Below the pieces are notes generated by a model. That model had not been told where the DNA came from, did no database searches, and saw only the letters and a program-made list of their open reading frames with translations. Below, piece after piece: positions 11,235-24,084 of a DNA stretch of 64,000 nt. The DNA lies in NCBI GenBank assembly GCA_024760905.1, contig CM045731.1, positions 15,167,501-15,231,500 of the forward strand, in the 5' to 3' direction. The stretch's first letter is position 1. Each line of letters starts with the position of its first letter. This DNA is from Plotosus lineatus. Its lineage: Eukaryota > Chordata > Actinopteri > Siluriformes > Plotosidae. A program made the position numbers and the translations under genes.

Positions 11235-11255
11235 GCATCTCTCTCTCTCCCTCTC

Positions 11256-11287
<32 letters not shown>

Positions 11288-11332
11288 GCTCTCTCTCGCT
11301 CGCTCTCTCTCTCCCTCTCTCTCTCTCCCTCT

Positions 11333-11391
<59 letters not shown>
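11235..11391. repeat. (CT)n followed by (CA)n microsatellite
   Basis: About 100 bp CT-rich, then about 55 bp of pure CA. The same CT-then-CA order recurs at 63337-63454, at the matching junction of unit C. Confidence 0.95.
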
Positions 11392-11395
<4 letters not shown>

Positions 11396-11399
11396 ATAA

Positions 11400-12790
<1,391 letters not shown>

Positions 12791-13014
12791 CGCCCTTTAA
12801 AAGGGGCGAAATAGAGCAAAACGCAAACATTAAATCACTGAATGATTTATGAGGGTGGGCTGAAAAATTCATAGGTTTACTCAAAAGGACTAACGCCAGA
12901 CCAATGACAATTGAGAGCTTCTATAACAAAGCATCTAAGAAATGAAAATACCAAAGTAACTGCTGGTGTGTCTGCGTGGACATTGTGGTCAGCCTGAGGA
13001 CTTTTCATCCAATA

Positions 13015-13801
13015 CAGTAAAACCTCCACTGACGAACGCTTAAGCTCACGAACTTTTCGCCTCAAGAACATTAAATTTGCGAGCATATTGTCTCTGCTGA
13101 CGAACTAGTTTTCGGCGGACGAACCAAACCACGCGGTCGAACAGCGCCACGGTGGCGGCCACGAGAAGCTGACGCACGCTCACGGCGTCACAGTTCGTCA
13201 CCCCCTTTCTTTGAATGCGGAAGTGGTTTGTGTTTGCTAGACATTTTGGACCATATTGAGTGTACTTTTGCTATTATGGGACCGAAAAAGACCCACCACA
13301 GGCGGAGATCATTGAAAAACACGAACGAGGTGTGCGTTTGTGTGACTCAGCGTCCCAGTACCAGTACGCTAAGTCTACCATTGCTCCCATCCTTAAGAAC
13401 AAGGAAGCTATTAAGGGTGCGTGTGTGGCTAAGGGTGTTTCCAAACAGTAGGCGTTTCCAAACTCTCCTTCCAAACAGTAAGTCCCTCCCTCCCTCCTCC
13501 TCCCACTCCATCCATCAAGCCGTCAACTACCATCACAAAGGTAAATAAAACAACTTTATTATACAGTACAGTTTATTTCTTTAATTACAATACAATAGCA
13601 CATTTATTATACATAAAATAAGGTATATTTTTGTGTAGTTTTAAGGCTTATTTAGTAGAAAATTATGTTTTATGGGAACCTGGGAACGGATTATTCTCAT
13701 TTTAATGGTTTCTTATGGGAAATAAATGTTCGGAAGACGAACTTTTCACCTCACACACACTTTCTGGGAACCAATTATGTTCGTGAGCTGAGGTATCACT
13801 G
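13015..13801 (+). mobile_element. Pogo/Tigger-type DNA transposon, internally deleted
   Basis: The ends form imperfect inverted repeats (left CAGTAAAACCTCCACTGACG, right ends GAGCTGAGGTATCACTG) with TA duplicates at 13013-13014 and 13802-13803. Inside, near 13276, a start MGPKK is followed in another frame by AEIIEKHERGVRLCD and KSTIAPILKNKEAIKGA. This is the N-terminal CENP-B-type helix-turn-helix of Tigger transposases. The DDE domain is missing, so it is non-autonomous. Confidence 0.88.
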
Positions 13802-13804
13802 TAC

Positions 13805-14044
13805 TTGTAATTTCACAACAATAGGATTTAAATTTGTTGTATTTCTCATCCTCTGTGTGTGAGACACAGCCATGATGTTATAATTTCAACAGAAGTAAGA
13901 CAAATACCTTTTTCTAAAGATGAATATAAAGAGATCTTTATTGTTAACTGTTGCATGAACAATGAAGAGCGGTTTAGAATTACGTAAAAGCGCAAGTGCA
14001 CAGAAGACAACAAAGGAACTATACTAAGTTTCACATGTGCATTT
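13805..14044. other. No recognised feature
   Basis: AT-rich unique sequence between the Tigger element and the second low-copy repeat; nothing supportable seen. Confidence 0.5.
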
Positions 14045-14315
14045 ATCCTGAAAACCAGAGGTCGTACTCTCAACAAAATCCCAACCCCCACCCCCGATGA
14101 ATGATTTCCAGTCTCAAATGACAATAGCAGGTGAGGTCTAGAACTGCCAATCTGCTGTATAGAAGACTGATTTCACCTCTGCTGCTGTTCGCAACCATTT
14201 TCTTTCCTCGACTTCCTGTCAAATTAATACTCATTTTAATACCTGTAATTTTGTTTGTTTGTTTGTTTGTTTTTGTGTTGCCATGTTTCTTCAGTCGCCC
14301 AGAAATGGCTAGTCT
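14045..14315 (+). repeat. Two-copy low-copy repeat, copy 2
   Basis: Partner of 1485-1706: shares CCAGAGGTCGTACTCTC, AACTGCCAATCTGCTGTAT and GAAATGGCT. A (TTTG)n run at 14250-14272 is specific to this copy. Confidence 0.5.
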
Positions 14316-14564
14316 GCAATAGAGTACCTTGCAAACAACTGCATGAATCTGAAAGGAAGTGTCCAAAGAAAGAGAACGATTAGAATAAAATGATGAATAA
14401 AAAAATTTGAATCAGTGTTTGTTGGTCCTGGCAAACCAGGTTGAATATACATTTAAAATAATTGAGAATTATATGAATTAGCATAATATAGACTTCAGTG
14501 TAAACAGAAGTACACCGCGGATTTCGGACAAGCACCATCTGTCACTTTGAAACTTTGGGACAAT

Positions 14565-14742
14565 CGAGAACATACAGTTAGCCTCCCATGCATGTTTTTG
14601 GACTGTGGGAGAAAACCAGAGTACTTGAAGAAAACCCACACAAGCACAGGAAGAAACTCCACAAAGAAATACTTGAGCCCAGGAATCACCCAGGACTCGC
14701 TTGCTGTGAGGTGGACATGCAAACCACTGTGCCACCGTGCCG
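14565..14742 (-). repeat. Degraded S2-type SINE
   Basis: Minus strand starts CGGCACGGTGGCACAGTGG and runs through AGTTTCTTCCTGTGCTTGTG to a GGACTGTGGGAGAAAACC-type core (as read on the plus strand). Old copy with many changes. Confidence 0.8.
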
Positions 14743-15095
14743 TCTCCAAGAAACAGACAGATACAAAATCTTTTCTGATCAACTCTGCTGCTGGGAATTT
14801 TTCAGCAGTGTTGCTCACTGACATGGACGGCATGCATCACGTTTTGTTTACAAGGATAAGAGGAGAGGGGAGGGCGTGAGGAACAAAAAGGAGAGGCTGA
14901 TAGCAGAGAAGAGGGAATGAGAGAAAGGATGGATAGGTGAGGAGGAAGGAACTGCATGCAGGGATTCCTGGGGTCCAAGCTCAAAGCCTGATGACAGTGA
15001 TGAAGACGATTGCTGAGGAAGAGGTGTTCATAAAGATGAGTGTGGAGGAAGAGTGGTGATGAAGAGCATGGAAGTCGTTTTGAAGAGGAAAATGA
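14743..15095. other. No recognised gene
   Basis: Purine-rich sequence (many GAGGA and GAAGA triplets). The frames here have no recognisable domain. Confidence 0.5.
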
Positions 15096-15099
15096 GGAC

Positions 15100-15195
15100 A
15101 ATTTGGAACACCCAACTACTCTAATGTGCATGTTATTGGACTGTAGGAGGAAACCAGAGTACCCTGAGGAAACCCACACAAGCACAGGGATTTCT
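15100..15195 (-). repeat. S2-type SINE fragment
   Basis: Matches the internal GGACTGTAGGAGGAAACCAG region and the following ACCCACACAAGCACAGGG of S2. Head and tail are lost. Confidence 0.7.
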
Positions 15196-15249
15196 TTCGG
15201 GTACTTGTGCGATTTTTCAAAAAATACTGAGAGAGATTTCCTGTCGGTG

Positions 15250-15387
15250 GTTTCCTTTTTCAGGGGTCGCCACAGGAAATGATTCGCACGTTTGATTTGG
15301 CATAGGTTTTGACATCGGAAGCCCTTCCTGACACAACCCTTTTAGCAAGGGACAGAAACACGCTGACGGCTTTGCAGCCTACTGCAG
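15250..15387 (-). repeat. S1 SINE, 3' half
   Basis: Contains AGGGGTCGCCACAGGAAATG, GCCCTTCCTGACACAACCC and ACACGCTGACGGCTTTGCAG, the RTE-related 3' half of S1. The 5' head is absent. Confidence 0.85.
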
Positions 15388-15636
15388 GAGAAAATTATAA
15401 TCAGTAGAAGACAATTAACATCTAACCTTAATTCTGTGGCTGAAATTGTGAAGTTCAGCCTGAAATCAGAACCCTAAACCAACCACTTGAGTGTCAGTAG
15501 TATAAATAATCCACACCAGCTGTGTACAGAAAGAGAAACAAGCTCAGACCCTGTTTATTATGCATTTGACATGATTGGCTACTGATGACGTAATGAATGG
15601 CGTGCCATGTCCTGGGTAAAGCTTTAAACCTGTGCA

Positions 15637-15750
15637 GCATGCTGGTCTAGTGGTTACCACGTCGGCCTCACAGCAAGAACCTCCTGGGTTTTGGGTCCTC
15701 GCCTCAGCAAGGATGCTTCAGTGTGGAGTTTGAATGCGTTTCCTCCAGTT
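15637..15750 (+). repeat. S2-type SINE head fragment
   Basis: GGTCTAGTGGTTACCACG and CGGCCTCACAGCAAGAAC, then GTGTGGAGTTTGAATGCG: the tRNA-like head and start of the body of S2, diverged. Confidence 0.75.
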
Positions 15751-15886
15751 GAGGGCGGTCCAATATTGTGGGGTAGCTTTATTGGGGACGGGGATTGGGA
15801 TTGTGCCACTGATTTAAAAATGAATAGACAACAACAAATTTACCACAGATTTATTCACGCAATACCTTAAAGCCTGGTCAGGTCAT

Positions 15887-16013
<127 letters not shown>

Positions 16014-16099
16014 TGAATCAACCATTTACGAAAATAAAACCATAAACAGTGCATGTACTGATATAACAAACACTGCACCACCTTAATTCTGTCTTTGAC

Positions 16100-16391
16100 C
16101 CGAAACATTTCTCCTTATTAAGTGGTGATAGTTTGCGTGTCGGAGTCGTGTTTACAGAAAGCTCAAATTTTGATTTAAATCATCGACGTCATCATCAGTT
16201 ATGATTTTATTTTGTCTCTGTGCCCTTTAAAGGCCTTTTTTTTTCTCTTTCATGATGAACACAGCTGCTTGTGCATCATCCTTCTGGCAAATTGTCTAAT
16301 GCAAACTCCCCTGTCCCTTTTGTCCAACTTTACATTAAATCAGAGTGACTTCGATAAGTGAAAAATTTTGTGCACCCTCAGGATACAACAT
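16100..16391. repeat. Segmental duplication block U3', left part
   Basis: Second copy of U3 inside unit A; matches 12100-12400 and 40340-40630 (TCTCCTTATTAAGTGGTGAT, TGCCCTTTAAAGGCC). It is interrupted by a LINE at 16392. Confidence 0.75.
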
Positions 16392-17072
16392 GAGGAATGC
16401 ACCCTCCGGGTTGGGAATGAGGTCCTGCCCCAAGTGGAGGAGTTTAAGTATCTTGGGGTCTTGGTTACGAGTGAAGGAAGGATGGAGCGAGAGATTGACA
16501 GACGGATCGCTGCAGCCTCTGCTGTTAAGCGGTGCCTGTACCGGTCCGTCGTGGTGAAGATGGAGCTGAGCCGCAAGGCGAAGCTCTCAACTTACCAGTC
16601 GATCTACGTTCCAACCCTCACCTATGGTCACGAGCTTTGGGTAATGACAGAAAGAACAAGATCACGGATACAAGTGGCTGAACTGAGCTTCCTTCGCCGG
16701 GTGGCGGGGTTCTCCCTTAGAGATAAGGCGAGAAGCTCCACCATCCGGGGAGAGCTCGGAGTAGATCCGCTGCTCCTCCGCATTGAGAGGGGCCAGTTGC
16801 GGTGGCTCGGGCATCTGGTCAGAATGCCCCCCGGACGCCTCCCTGGTGTGGTGTTTCGGACATGTCCAACCGGGAAGAGACCCCGGGGTCGACCTAGAAC
16901 ACGCTGGAGGGACTATGTCTCTCGGCTTGTCTGGGACCGCCTCGGTGTCCCCCCCAGGAGAGTTGGAGGAAGTGGCTCGGGAGAGGGACGTCTGGACCTC
17001 TTTGCTGAGGTTGCTGCCCCCGCGACCCGACCCTGGACTAAGCGGAAGAAGATGATGATGATGATGATGATG
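16392..17072 (+). pseudogene. 5'-truncated non-LTR retrotransposon, reverse-transcriptase C-terminal region
   Basis: An open frame encodes VEEFKYLGVLVTSEG, TLTYGHELWVMTERTRSR, SFLRRVAGFSLRDKAR and KRPRGRPRTRWRDYVSRL, typical of the C-terminal half of LINE pol proteins downstream of the RT core. The natural C-terminus (SLLRLLPPRPDPG) is in another frame after a C-run near 16950, so one indel has broken it. It ends in a (GAT)n tail and is flanked by a near-perfect 12-bp duplication, AGGATACRACAT. The empty site is seen at 12393. The clade is not certain; the 80-bp insert at 52923 is the same family. Confidence 0.88.
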
Positions 17073-17760
17073 AGGATACGACATTGTGTGTATGTGGTGA
17101 TTCAGGTAACTCATCACTACACTGAAGTCTCTTTAAAATTCGGATGAAATAATAAACAGTGGACTTTATAACACAGACACATTTTCCTTATTTCACTCAG
17201 AGCACAGGGGGACACAGACAAACAGATGGACTGTGTGGATGGTCATTGTATTGGTATTTCCACCACTTCATCTGTAACTATAAAAATCTTCATATAAATA
17301 AATAAAAAAAATAAAATCAGAGCAGTATGATTAGAAATGGTTGTGTGAGTGTTGGTCTTGCGATGGTCTGGTGAGTTGCCCAGAGTCAGCTGAGATGGGC
17401 GTTCGCCTCTCATGACCCTAATTATGCTTTAGCAGTCCAGAAAAGGAATGAATAAAATTAGAGCTCCCTTACCACATCCATGAAGAAATGAAAAGAGTCT
17501 GTCTCCAGTTTTAGAGGACAGATCGCCTGCAGCTCTGATCACAGGCCACACAGATCCAAGATGCAAAGCAGGACCAAGATGATATACGGTGAGTTGTGTA
17601 AAAGGTGCAGAGAGACTTGATGAGGAGGTTTTTATAATAAATCCTGCATCTCGCTCACTGTGCAACTGTTGAAGGACTTTGCATGGTGCTTAGACTTAAA
17701 GACACCCAGGTGTTATACTCTGTCGTTTAAAAGGGGCGAAATAGAACAAAACTCAACCAC
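17073..17760. repeat. Segmental duplication block U3', right part
   Basis: Continues the match to 12400-12790 and 40640-40965. It keeps the minus-strand TATAAAA-like box near 17632 and the segment CCAGTTTTAGAGGACAG. A SINE tail fragment lies at 17355-17440. Confidence 0.75.
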
Positions 17761-17764
17761 TGCA

Positions 17765-18180
17765 AGGTACATTTATGTGACGCCAGGAACATTTAGCCGG
17801 ACCCAAAAATGCAATAGACAGAGTATGATGAAAACGGATGAGCTTTATTGTTCACAGGAAAGGCACTAGAACACAGGGAAACTGTAGTCACTGTTAGAGA
17901 TGTGGAGAAACATGAAAACCATAAACTAAGGGAACTTCAGAGCAGGAACTGTTTGAGCACAGAGCTGAGAACCAGGAGCAAGGGAAATCACGGGGAACCG
18001 GGGTCAATGTTGGAGACATTTGAGAGGGACAATGTTCTAGCACCAGGAGGAGTGTGCTGCTCGTCTTTCTAGCCCGGTGATTGTTGAGTGGAATCAGGTG
18101 TGTGCTTAGCGCTTCACCCACATGTGACAGCCACGCCCCTCATCAGCGCCTGCAGTGCATAGAGATGGAGAGAAAGAGAG
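17765..18180. other. Unclassified sequence, possible LTR or transposon remnant
   Basis: Contains ACTAGAACACAGGGAAACTG and GAATCAGGTGTGTGCTTAGC. The wording resembles ends of fish repeats but I see no paired copy in this window. No gene supported. Confidence 0.35.
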
Positions 18181-18184
18181 ACAT

Positions 18185-18220
<36 letters not shown>
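18181..18220. repeat. (AG)n microsatellite
   Basis: Short AG run. Confidence 0.9.
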
Positions 18221-18221
<1 letters not shown>

Positions 18222-18284
18222 AAAATCAGAGTCTCTCACAGACTCTCACAGACCATAACACATTTACTCACTCAATCAGTCATT

Positions 18285-18385
18285 TGCTTAATGGCATTAG
18301 GGTTAAGCGGTACTAAAGTCTATTTCAACCAACACTTGACAAAGGAGGGGTACACCCTGAGCAGCTCAACAAACCGTGGCAGGGT

Positions 18386-18390
<5 letters not shown>
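18285..18390 (-). repeat. SINE body fragment
   Basis: TTAGGGTTAAGCGGT and GGGGTACACCCTGAGCAGC match the L2-tailed SINE body and tail; closely related to 905-1075. Confidence 0.55.

Positions 18391-18441
<51 letters not shown>
18389..18441. repeat. (CA)n microsatellite
   Basis: Pure CA tract immediately beside the RTE 3' end. Confidence 0.95.
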
Positions 18442-18443
<2 letters not shown>

Positions 18444-21274
18444 CTTCTTCTTCTTCTTTCTTCTTCTTTTACTTTCGGCTGCTCCTTCAGGGGTCGCCAC
18501 AGCAAATCATCCGCCTCCACCTCACCCTGTCCTCCGCATCTTCTTTTCTGACTCCAACGACCTTCATGTCTTCCTTCACCACATCCATAAATCTCTTCTT
18601 TGGTCTTCCTCGAGGCCTTCTGCCTGGTAGTTCCAACCTCAGCATCCTACTGCCAATATACTCACTATCCCTCCTCTGTACATGTCCAAACCATCTCAAT
18701 CTAGCCTCTCTGACTTTGTCTCCAAAACATCTTACGTGGGCTGTCCCTCTGATATACTCATTTCTGATCTTATCCATCCTCGTTACTCCCAGAGAGAACC
18801 TCAACATTTTCATCTCCGCTACCTCCAGCTCTGCCTCCTGCCTTTTCTTCAGTGACACTGTTTCTAATCCATACAACATCGCTGGCCTCACCACCGTCTT
18901 GTACACTTTTCCCTTCATTCTTGCTGACACTCTCTTATCACACATCACACCGGACACTTTTCTCCAACCATTCCAGCCTGCCTGCACACGTTTCTTCACC
19001 TCTTTTCCACACTTTCCATTGCTCTGGATTGTTGAGCCTAAGTACTTAAAATCCTCCACCTTCGTTATCTCTGCTCCCTGTAACATCACCGTTCCTCTTG
19101 GGTCCTTCTCATTCACACACATGTATTCTGATTTTTTCTGATTCGGCACCCTGTCATATGCTTTTTCCAGATCCACAAAGGCACAATGTAGCTCGCTCTG
19201 ACCTTCTCTGTACTTCTCTATTAACATCCTCAAAGCAAACATTGCATCTGTGGTGCTCTTTCTTGGCATGAAACCAAACTGTTGTTCACAAATGCTGACC
19301 TCTGCCCTTCGTCTAGCTTCCACTATTCTTTCCCATAACTTCATTGTATGGCTCATCAACTTTATCCCTCTGTAGTTGCTGCAACTCTGCACGTCTCCCT
19401 TGTTCTTAAAAATGGGCACCAGCACACTTCTCCTCCACTCCTCCGGCATCTGCTCACTCTCTAGTACCTTGTTGAATGTTCTTGTCAGAAAATCTACTGC
19501 TACCTCTCCTAGACACTTCCATACCTCCACAGGTATATCATCAGGACCAACTGCCTTTTCATTCTTCATCCTCTTCAATGTCCTTCTCACTTCACCCTTA
19601 CTGATCTTTGCTACATCCTGCTCCTCAATGGTTACCTCTTCTACTCTTTTTTCGCTGTCATTTTCTTCATTCATCAGCTCTTCAAAGTACTCTTTCCATC
19701 TTCCCAGCACACTTCTGTCATCAGTCAATACATTTCCCTCTCTGTCCTTTATCAATCTAACTTGCTGCACGTCCTTCCCATCTCTATTTCTCTGCTGTGC
19801 CAACCTGTATAGATCATTTTCTCCCTCTTTACTATCCAACCTATCATACAAGTCATCATACGCCCTCTGTTTGGCCTTAGCCACTGCTACTTTCGCCTTA
19901 CGCTGTGTCTCCCTGTACTCCTGTTTACTCTCTTCGGTCCTCTCAATGTCCCACTTCTTCTTAGCTAACCTCTTCCTTTGTACACACTCCTGCACTTCCT
20001 CATTCCACCACCAAGTCTCCTTATCTACTTTCCTTCCAGAGGACACACCAAGTACTCTCCTACCTGTGTCCCTGATCACATTTGCTGTGGTTGTCCAGTC
20101 ATTTGGAAGCACGTCCTGGCCACCCAAAGCCTGTTTCAACTCCTCCTTGAAGACAACACAGCACTCTTCCTTTTTTAGCTTCCACCACTTTGTCTTCTGC
20201 TCTGCCTTTGCCTTTTTCACCTTTCTCACCATCAGAGTCATCCTGCACACCACCATCCTATGCTGTTTGGCAACACTCTCACCCACTATGACTTTGTAGT
20301 CACTGACTTCCTTCAAATTACATCGCCTACACAAGATGTAGTCTACCTGTGTGCTCCTACCTCCGCTTTTATAAGTCACCCTATGCTCCTGTTTCTTCTG
20401 GAAGAAAGTATTCACCACAGCCATCTCCATCCTTTTTGCAAAATCTATCAACATCTGTCCTTCTGCGTTCCTGTCCTGGATACCAAACCTGCCCATCACT
20501 TCCTCGTCCCCTCTGTTCCCTGCACCAACATGTCCATTGAAGTCTGCACCAATGATCACTCTTTCACCTCTGGGGGTACTCTGCATCACTTCATCTAAGT
20601 CACTCCAGAATCTCTCCTTCTCTTCTAGCTCACATCCTGCCTGTGGGGCATAAGCACTAACAACATTGAGCATTACACCTTCAATTTCTAACTTGAGACT
20701 CATCACTCTGTCTGACACTCTTTTCACTTTTAGAACATTCCTGACAAACTCCTCCTTCAAGATGACTCCTACTCCATTTCTCTTCCCATCCACACCGTGA
20801 TAAAATAGCTTAAACCCTGCTCCTAAGCTTTTAGCTTTGCTACCTTTCCACCTGGTCTGCTGAACACACAGTATGTCCACCTTCCTCCTCTGCATCATGT
20901 CAGCCAGCTCTCTACCTTCTCTTTGCATAGTTCCAACATTCAAAGTCCCCACTCTCAGTCCTAGACTCATGCCTTTCCTCTTCTCTCTCTGCCTACGGAC
21001 ACGCCTCCCACCTCTCCTTCTTCGACGTTTTCGACCAACAATAGTCCAATTTCCATCAGCACCCTGTTGATTGACAGCACTGATGGCGGTCGTTGTTAAC
21101 CTGGGCCTCGACCGATCCGGTATGGGGGTAATACTTCTGATTTGCATCATAAATATTTGGCATTGGTTTTACGTCGGATGCTCTTCCTGACACAACCCTC
21201 TGCATTTCTCCGGGCTTGGGACCGGCATGACGGGGAGAGACACTGGTTAGTGCCCCCCCCACCTCATGGCTGCA
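18441..21274 (-). mobile_element. RTE-clade LINE with both ends, internally deleted
   Basis: The 5' end at about 21274 shows TGCAGCCATGAGG and GCAGAGGGTTGTGTCAGGAA. The 3' end shows GGCGACCCCTGAAGGAGC, GCCGAAAGT and a (GAA)n tail at 18441-18470. One long frame fills it. This is the largest RTE copy here and probably represents the family that moved the S1 SINEs, whose tails match it, though this copy itself lacks the RT core. Confidence 0.92.
18487..21150 (-). pseudogene. RTE pol polyprotein: endonuclease kept, RT catalytic core deleted in frame
   Basis: An 887-codon open frame. N-terminal basic region (RKRRRRRGGRRVRRQREK), then an APE-type endonuclease from about residue 65: GTLNVGTM, LCVQQTRWKG and GADFNGHVGAGN. 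The linker is followed by RT fingers (MPEEWRRSVLVPIFKNKGD, RGIKLMSHT, QQFGFMPRKSTTDA) and FVDLEKAYDRVP. The frame then jumps near 19150 to KSEYMCVNE. The stretch that should carry the (F/Y)ADD catalytic motif, about 130-150 residues by family comparison, is missing without loss of frame. The motif elsewhere read as VQET is VQQT here, so the metal-binding Glu of the endonuclease is Gln. It cannot reverse-transcribe. Confidence 0.92.
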
Positions 21275-21432
21275 CGTAAGGATAATTTGGAACAGCCAAG
21301 TAACTGGATGTGGAAGGACTGTAGAAGAAAACAAGAATACCCTGGGGAAACCTATGCAAGCACAGGGAGAATATTCAAACCGCACACAGAAACACTTGAA
21401 CCCCAGTACCTTCTTGCTGTGAGGTTGATGTG
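21275..21432 (-). repeat. S2-type SINE fragment
   Basis: GGACTGTAGAAGAAAACAAG, AAGCACAGGGAGAATATTC and CCTTCTTGCTGTGAGGTTG are diverged S2 body and head sequence; it abuts the RTE 5' end. Confidence 0.75.
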
Positions 21433-22400
21433 TTAATAAATAAGTTTTCATTAATGTTGCATAATTACATGTATCTGTGAATTGTTGTGTTTTTGGAAAC
21501 TCAGAATGATCAGTATACAGTATGCAGGATCCATTTCAATTGAGCCACCAGGTTGCACTTGATCAATCAGAGCTGATCCCATCTAGAAAAACTGGGATTT
21601 ATTGGGAAATACAGAGGTCGGGATGTTATATTTGTGTGGTGACTTAGAAAATCGAGTCACATGGACAAAACCTTATTTTACAGATGTATCTTAGAGCTAT
21701 TATGATAAATTTGTAGGTTTTTTTTAATCGTAAAGGGGTTTATGAATAGAGTCAGTAATAGAGGAGTAAACGATAATCTGATTAAAATCCTTTATTACTA
21801 GTGATGAAAGAGTTGGATGTGTGGTTTGACTTAAACCTGAGTTAGTTGTTGTCATTCAGTCATGGGGGCTTATGGATCTTCAGCATCACATACCTCAATT
21901 AATATCACCTGGTGTGATCTGCTGCATGCTTTGTACTTGGTCTAACCATCCCTGCCCTACTTGACTCTTTAGTTTCCTGTATGAGTCTTTGTGTTCTACG
22001 ATGGCTGCAGGTCAGATTTACCAAAAGCTGGAAGCAAGCTAGAGTTGTATCCATTTCAAATCTGAGAATAACACTGATCAGTGCAGCTGCTCTTTGTGCA
22101 AAAGGAAGAAATCAAATATAAAAAAAGGTAAATAAATGGAGCTAGCAATCTAAATGGAGAAACTAGACTGGTGTCTAGATGCAGAAGAAGTACTTTGGAA
22201 AGTTTTTGTCTTACTGTGGGATGTTTCATTTTATTTGATTGACCACGTATTAATGCTCTACTGGAGACCATAGTCTGTGTTCTTCAGTTTTTTGTCATTC
22301 AGTCCCTCTGACACAATGAACCGTCCCTGTGTCACATGACTGTTAAAAGATAGGAGTCAGGATGTGATGGCTCACGTTTTTTATTCCGAGTATCCCAGGA
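21433..22400. other. No recognised feature
   Basis: AT-rich single-copy sequence within the window. No long frame, repeat partner or motif that I can support. Confidence 0.55.
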
Positions 22401-22715
22401 TAGGCGGTGGCATAATGGTTAGTGTCCTGGGCTCATGATCTGGAGGTTGTGTGTTTGAATCCCAGTTAGACCGCCACTGTACTAAGACCCCTGGGCAAGG
22501 TCTTAACCACAAGTGTGTCTCTGTTCATCCAGCAGTATAAATGGGTACCAGTAAAAATATACTGGGAAGGTAACCTGCGATGGACTAGTGTCCCATCCAG
22601 GAGGAGTTGAACTCCGAGTCACTTCAAGCTACGGAAACTGGAGATATGGCCTGATGTATTGCCTAATGAGCCACTAGCTTCAGGTGGAAAAAGCCCAACA
22701 GAGTTTTACCTCTGA
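22401..22715 (+). repeat. tRNA-derived SINE (family S3)
   Basis: Head GGCGGTGGCATAATGGTTAG with box B-like TGTTTGAATCC. The body contains GACCCCTGGGCAAGGTCTT, GTATAAATGGGTACCAGTAA, ATACTGGGAAGGTAACC and TGCGATGGACTAGTGTCCC. Copies at 31715-31925 and 54907-55211. Confidence 0.88.
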
Positions 22716-22719
22716 GCAC

Positions 22720-23877
22720 AACAACATACCAGGCCGCGTGCTTGCCCACGCATGATGTGTTTACGCACACATGGTGTGCTAATCATGTGCCATGTCATGC
22801 AACTTGTCACAGCTTTCCTGTTTTAACTGTAACAAAATAAAACATGTCTGATTATTTAAACTAATCACCAAAAACGAATGTCTGCGGATTCACCTCATGC
22901 TTGGGTCTTGACGGTGGGGAAGGTCCAAATATGGTAGGAGTTGGTGCTTGTGACGGTTGGCTCTTGCTGCTGTAGGCTGGTTCCAACTCATTGTGCACTT
23001 CAATATGTGATTCTTCTGTGCTGATGATTTCTCGACGATTTCTTCTGAAGCTTCCACTTTCGGTTTTAATGGTGTTGAGAGATGATGTTTTAATGGTGTT
23101 GAGAGAAAGATGGCACTAACTTTGGTGGAATTGACTTGTAGTCCCTTGTCCATCGCTAAGTGTCCAATAAAGAGAACTCCCAACTGTCTCAATCTCATCT
23201 TATCTGGATTAAGAGGAATGTTCTGCTTCTCACAACGATCTAAAAATGTAAAGAGGTGGTTGTTGTGGTTCTTTAACACTTCTTCAAAACTTTCACCTTA
23301 CCCCAGGTCCAGAAAATCATCCATAACAACTTCAATTCCAGCCAGACCTTCTGCAAATTCATGCATCTTTCTCTGGAACACTTCTGGCGTGCAGGATGTC
23401 CCGAATGGCATTTTCTTCCATTGGTATCGGCCAAAGGGTGTGCGAAAGGTGGTTAGGTAAGACGATTCTTCTTCTAGCTTAATGTGCCAGAAGCCATTGG
23501 ACACATCTACGGGTGTGAAGACCTTAACCCTATGTAGTCGTATAGCTATTACTTCTACTGGGGGTAGTTCTCTCTTTGAATGGCTTTGTTGAGACCTTTT
23601 TGTCGAGGTGTATCTGTAGCTTCCCATTTTTCTTTGGTACTGACACCATGGAGCTGATCCATGATGTGGAGCTTTAACTTCTGAACTGAAAAAGATCCTC
23701 CAAGGTCTCCTTGAGCTGGGGTCTGAGGGCAACTTTCACTCTATGTGGTGCATGCTGTTGTGGTTGAGCACTTGGATCTACTCTGATTGTGTATTCTCCA
23801 TTAAGTTGGCCAACTCCCTCACTGAAAATTGCTGGGAATTTAGCGAGTATTTCATCTCTTGTTAGGGCACATCTTGG
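22720..23877 (-). pseudogene. Ty3/Gypsy LTR retrotransposon relic (unit A/B junction)
   Basis: An LTR-like piece at about 22720-22860 (CCATGTCATGCAACTTGTCA) matches 40985 and 44725. Coding pieces on the minus strand are a C-terminal integrase tail (about 22890-23090), joined by deletion to reverse transcriptase (23090-23730). The RT part includes FTPVDVSNGFWHIKLEEES and a catalytic-site region reading VVMDDFL, where relatives have an Ala before the two aspartates. Frames are broken several times. The right end abuts a SINE at 23877. This is an old endogenous element with no capacity to move. Confidence 0.85.
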
Positions 23878-24080
23878 CCATGTCTCTCACTGTCTACAGT
23901 GTTCTAAAAGAACCATTACTGACTTTCGTCAATAATAAGCTGCATAGTTGTCAGCACGTTTCTGCCTTGGGATAGCGAGCTGTCGAGAGTGTACTCTGCC
24001 CTTGCCCAGAGATGGGCGCCATCCTCCCCGCAACCCTAATTAGGATTAAACGGTTACAGAAAATGAACTGAACTGATGAA
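23868..24080 (+). repeat. S1 SINE with L2-like tail, 5' truncated
   Basis: CATGTCTCTCACTGTCTACA and AAAAGAACCATTACTGAC are S1 body. GCCCTTGCCCAGAGATGGGC, CCTAATTAGGATTAAACGG and TTACAGAAAATGAACTGA are the other tail, not the RTE tail. Confidence 0.82.
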
Positions 24081-24084
24081 CATT

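Noticed and set aside
16368..17147. 259-codon host protein
   Set aside because: It contains LINE C-terminal motifs, a (GAT)n tail and a target-site duplication; the N-terminal residues are flanking sequence.
19376..20299. 307-codon plus-strand frame opposite the RTE
   Set aside because: It is the antisense shadow of the RTE coding frame (Ser/Leu/Phe-rich, no domain).
18487..21150. Host gene of the craniofacial development protein 2-like kind
   Set aside because: Long open frames of this sort are often annotated that way, but the motif order (APE-type endonuclease, RT), the 5' UTR and the tail show an RTE LINE.
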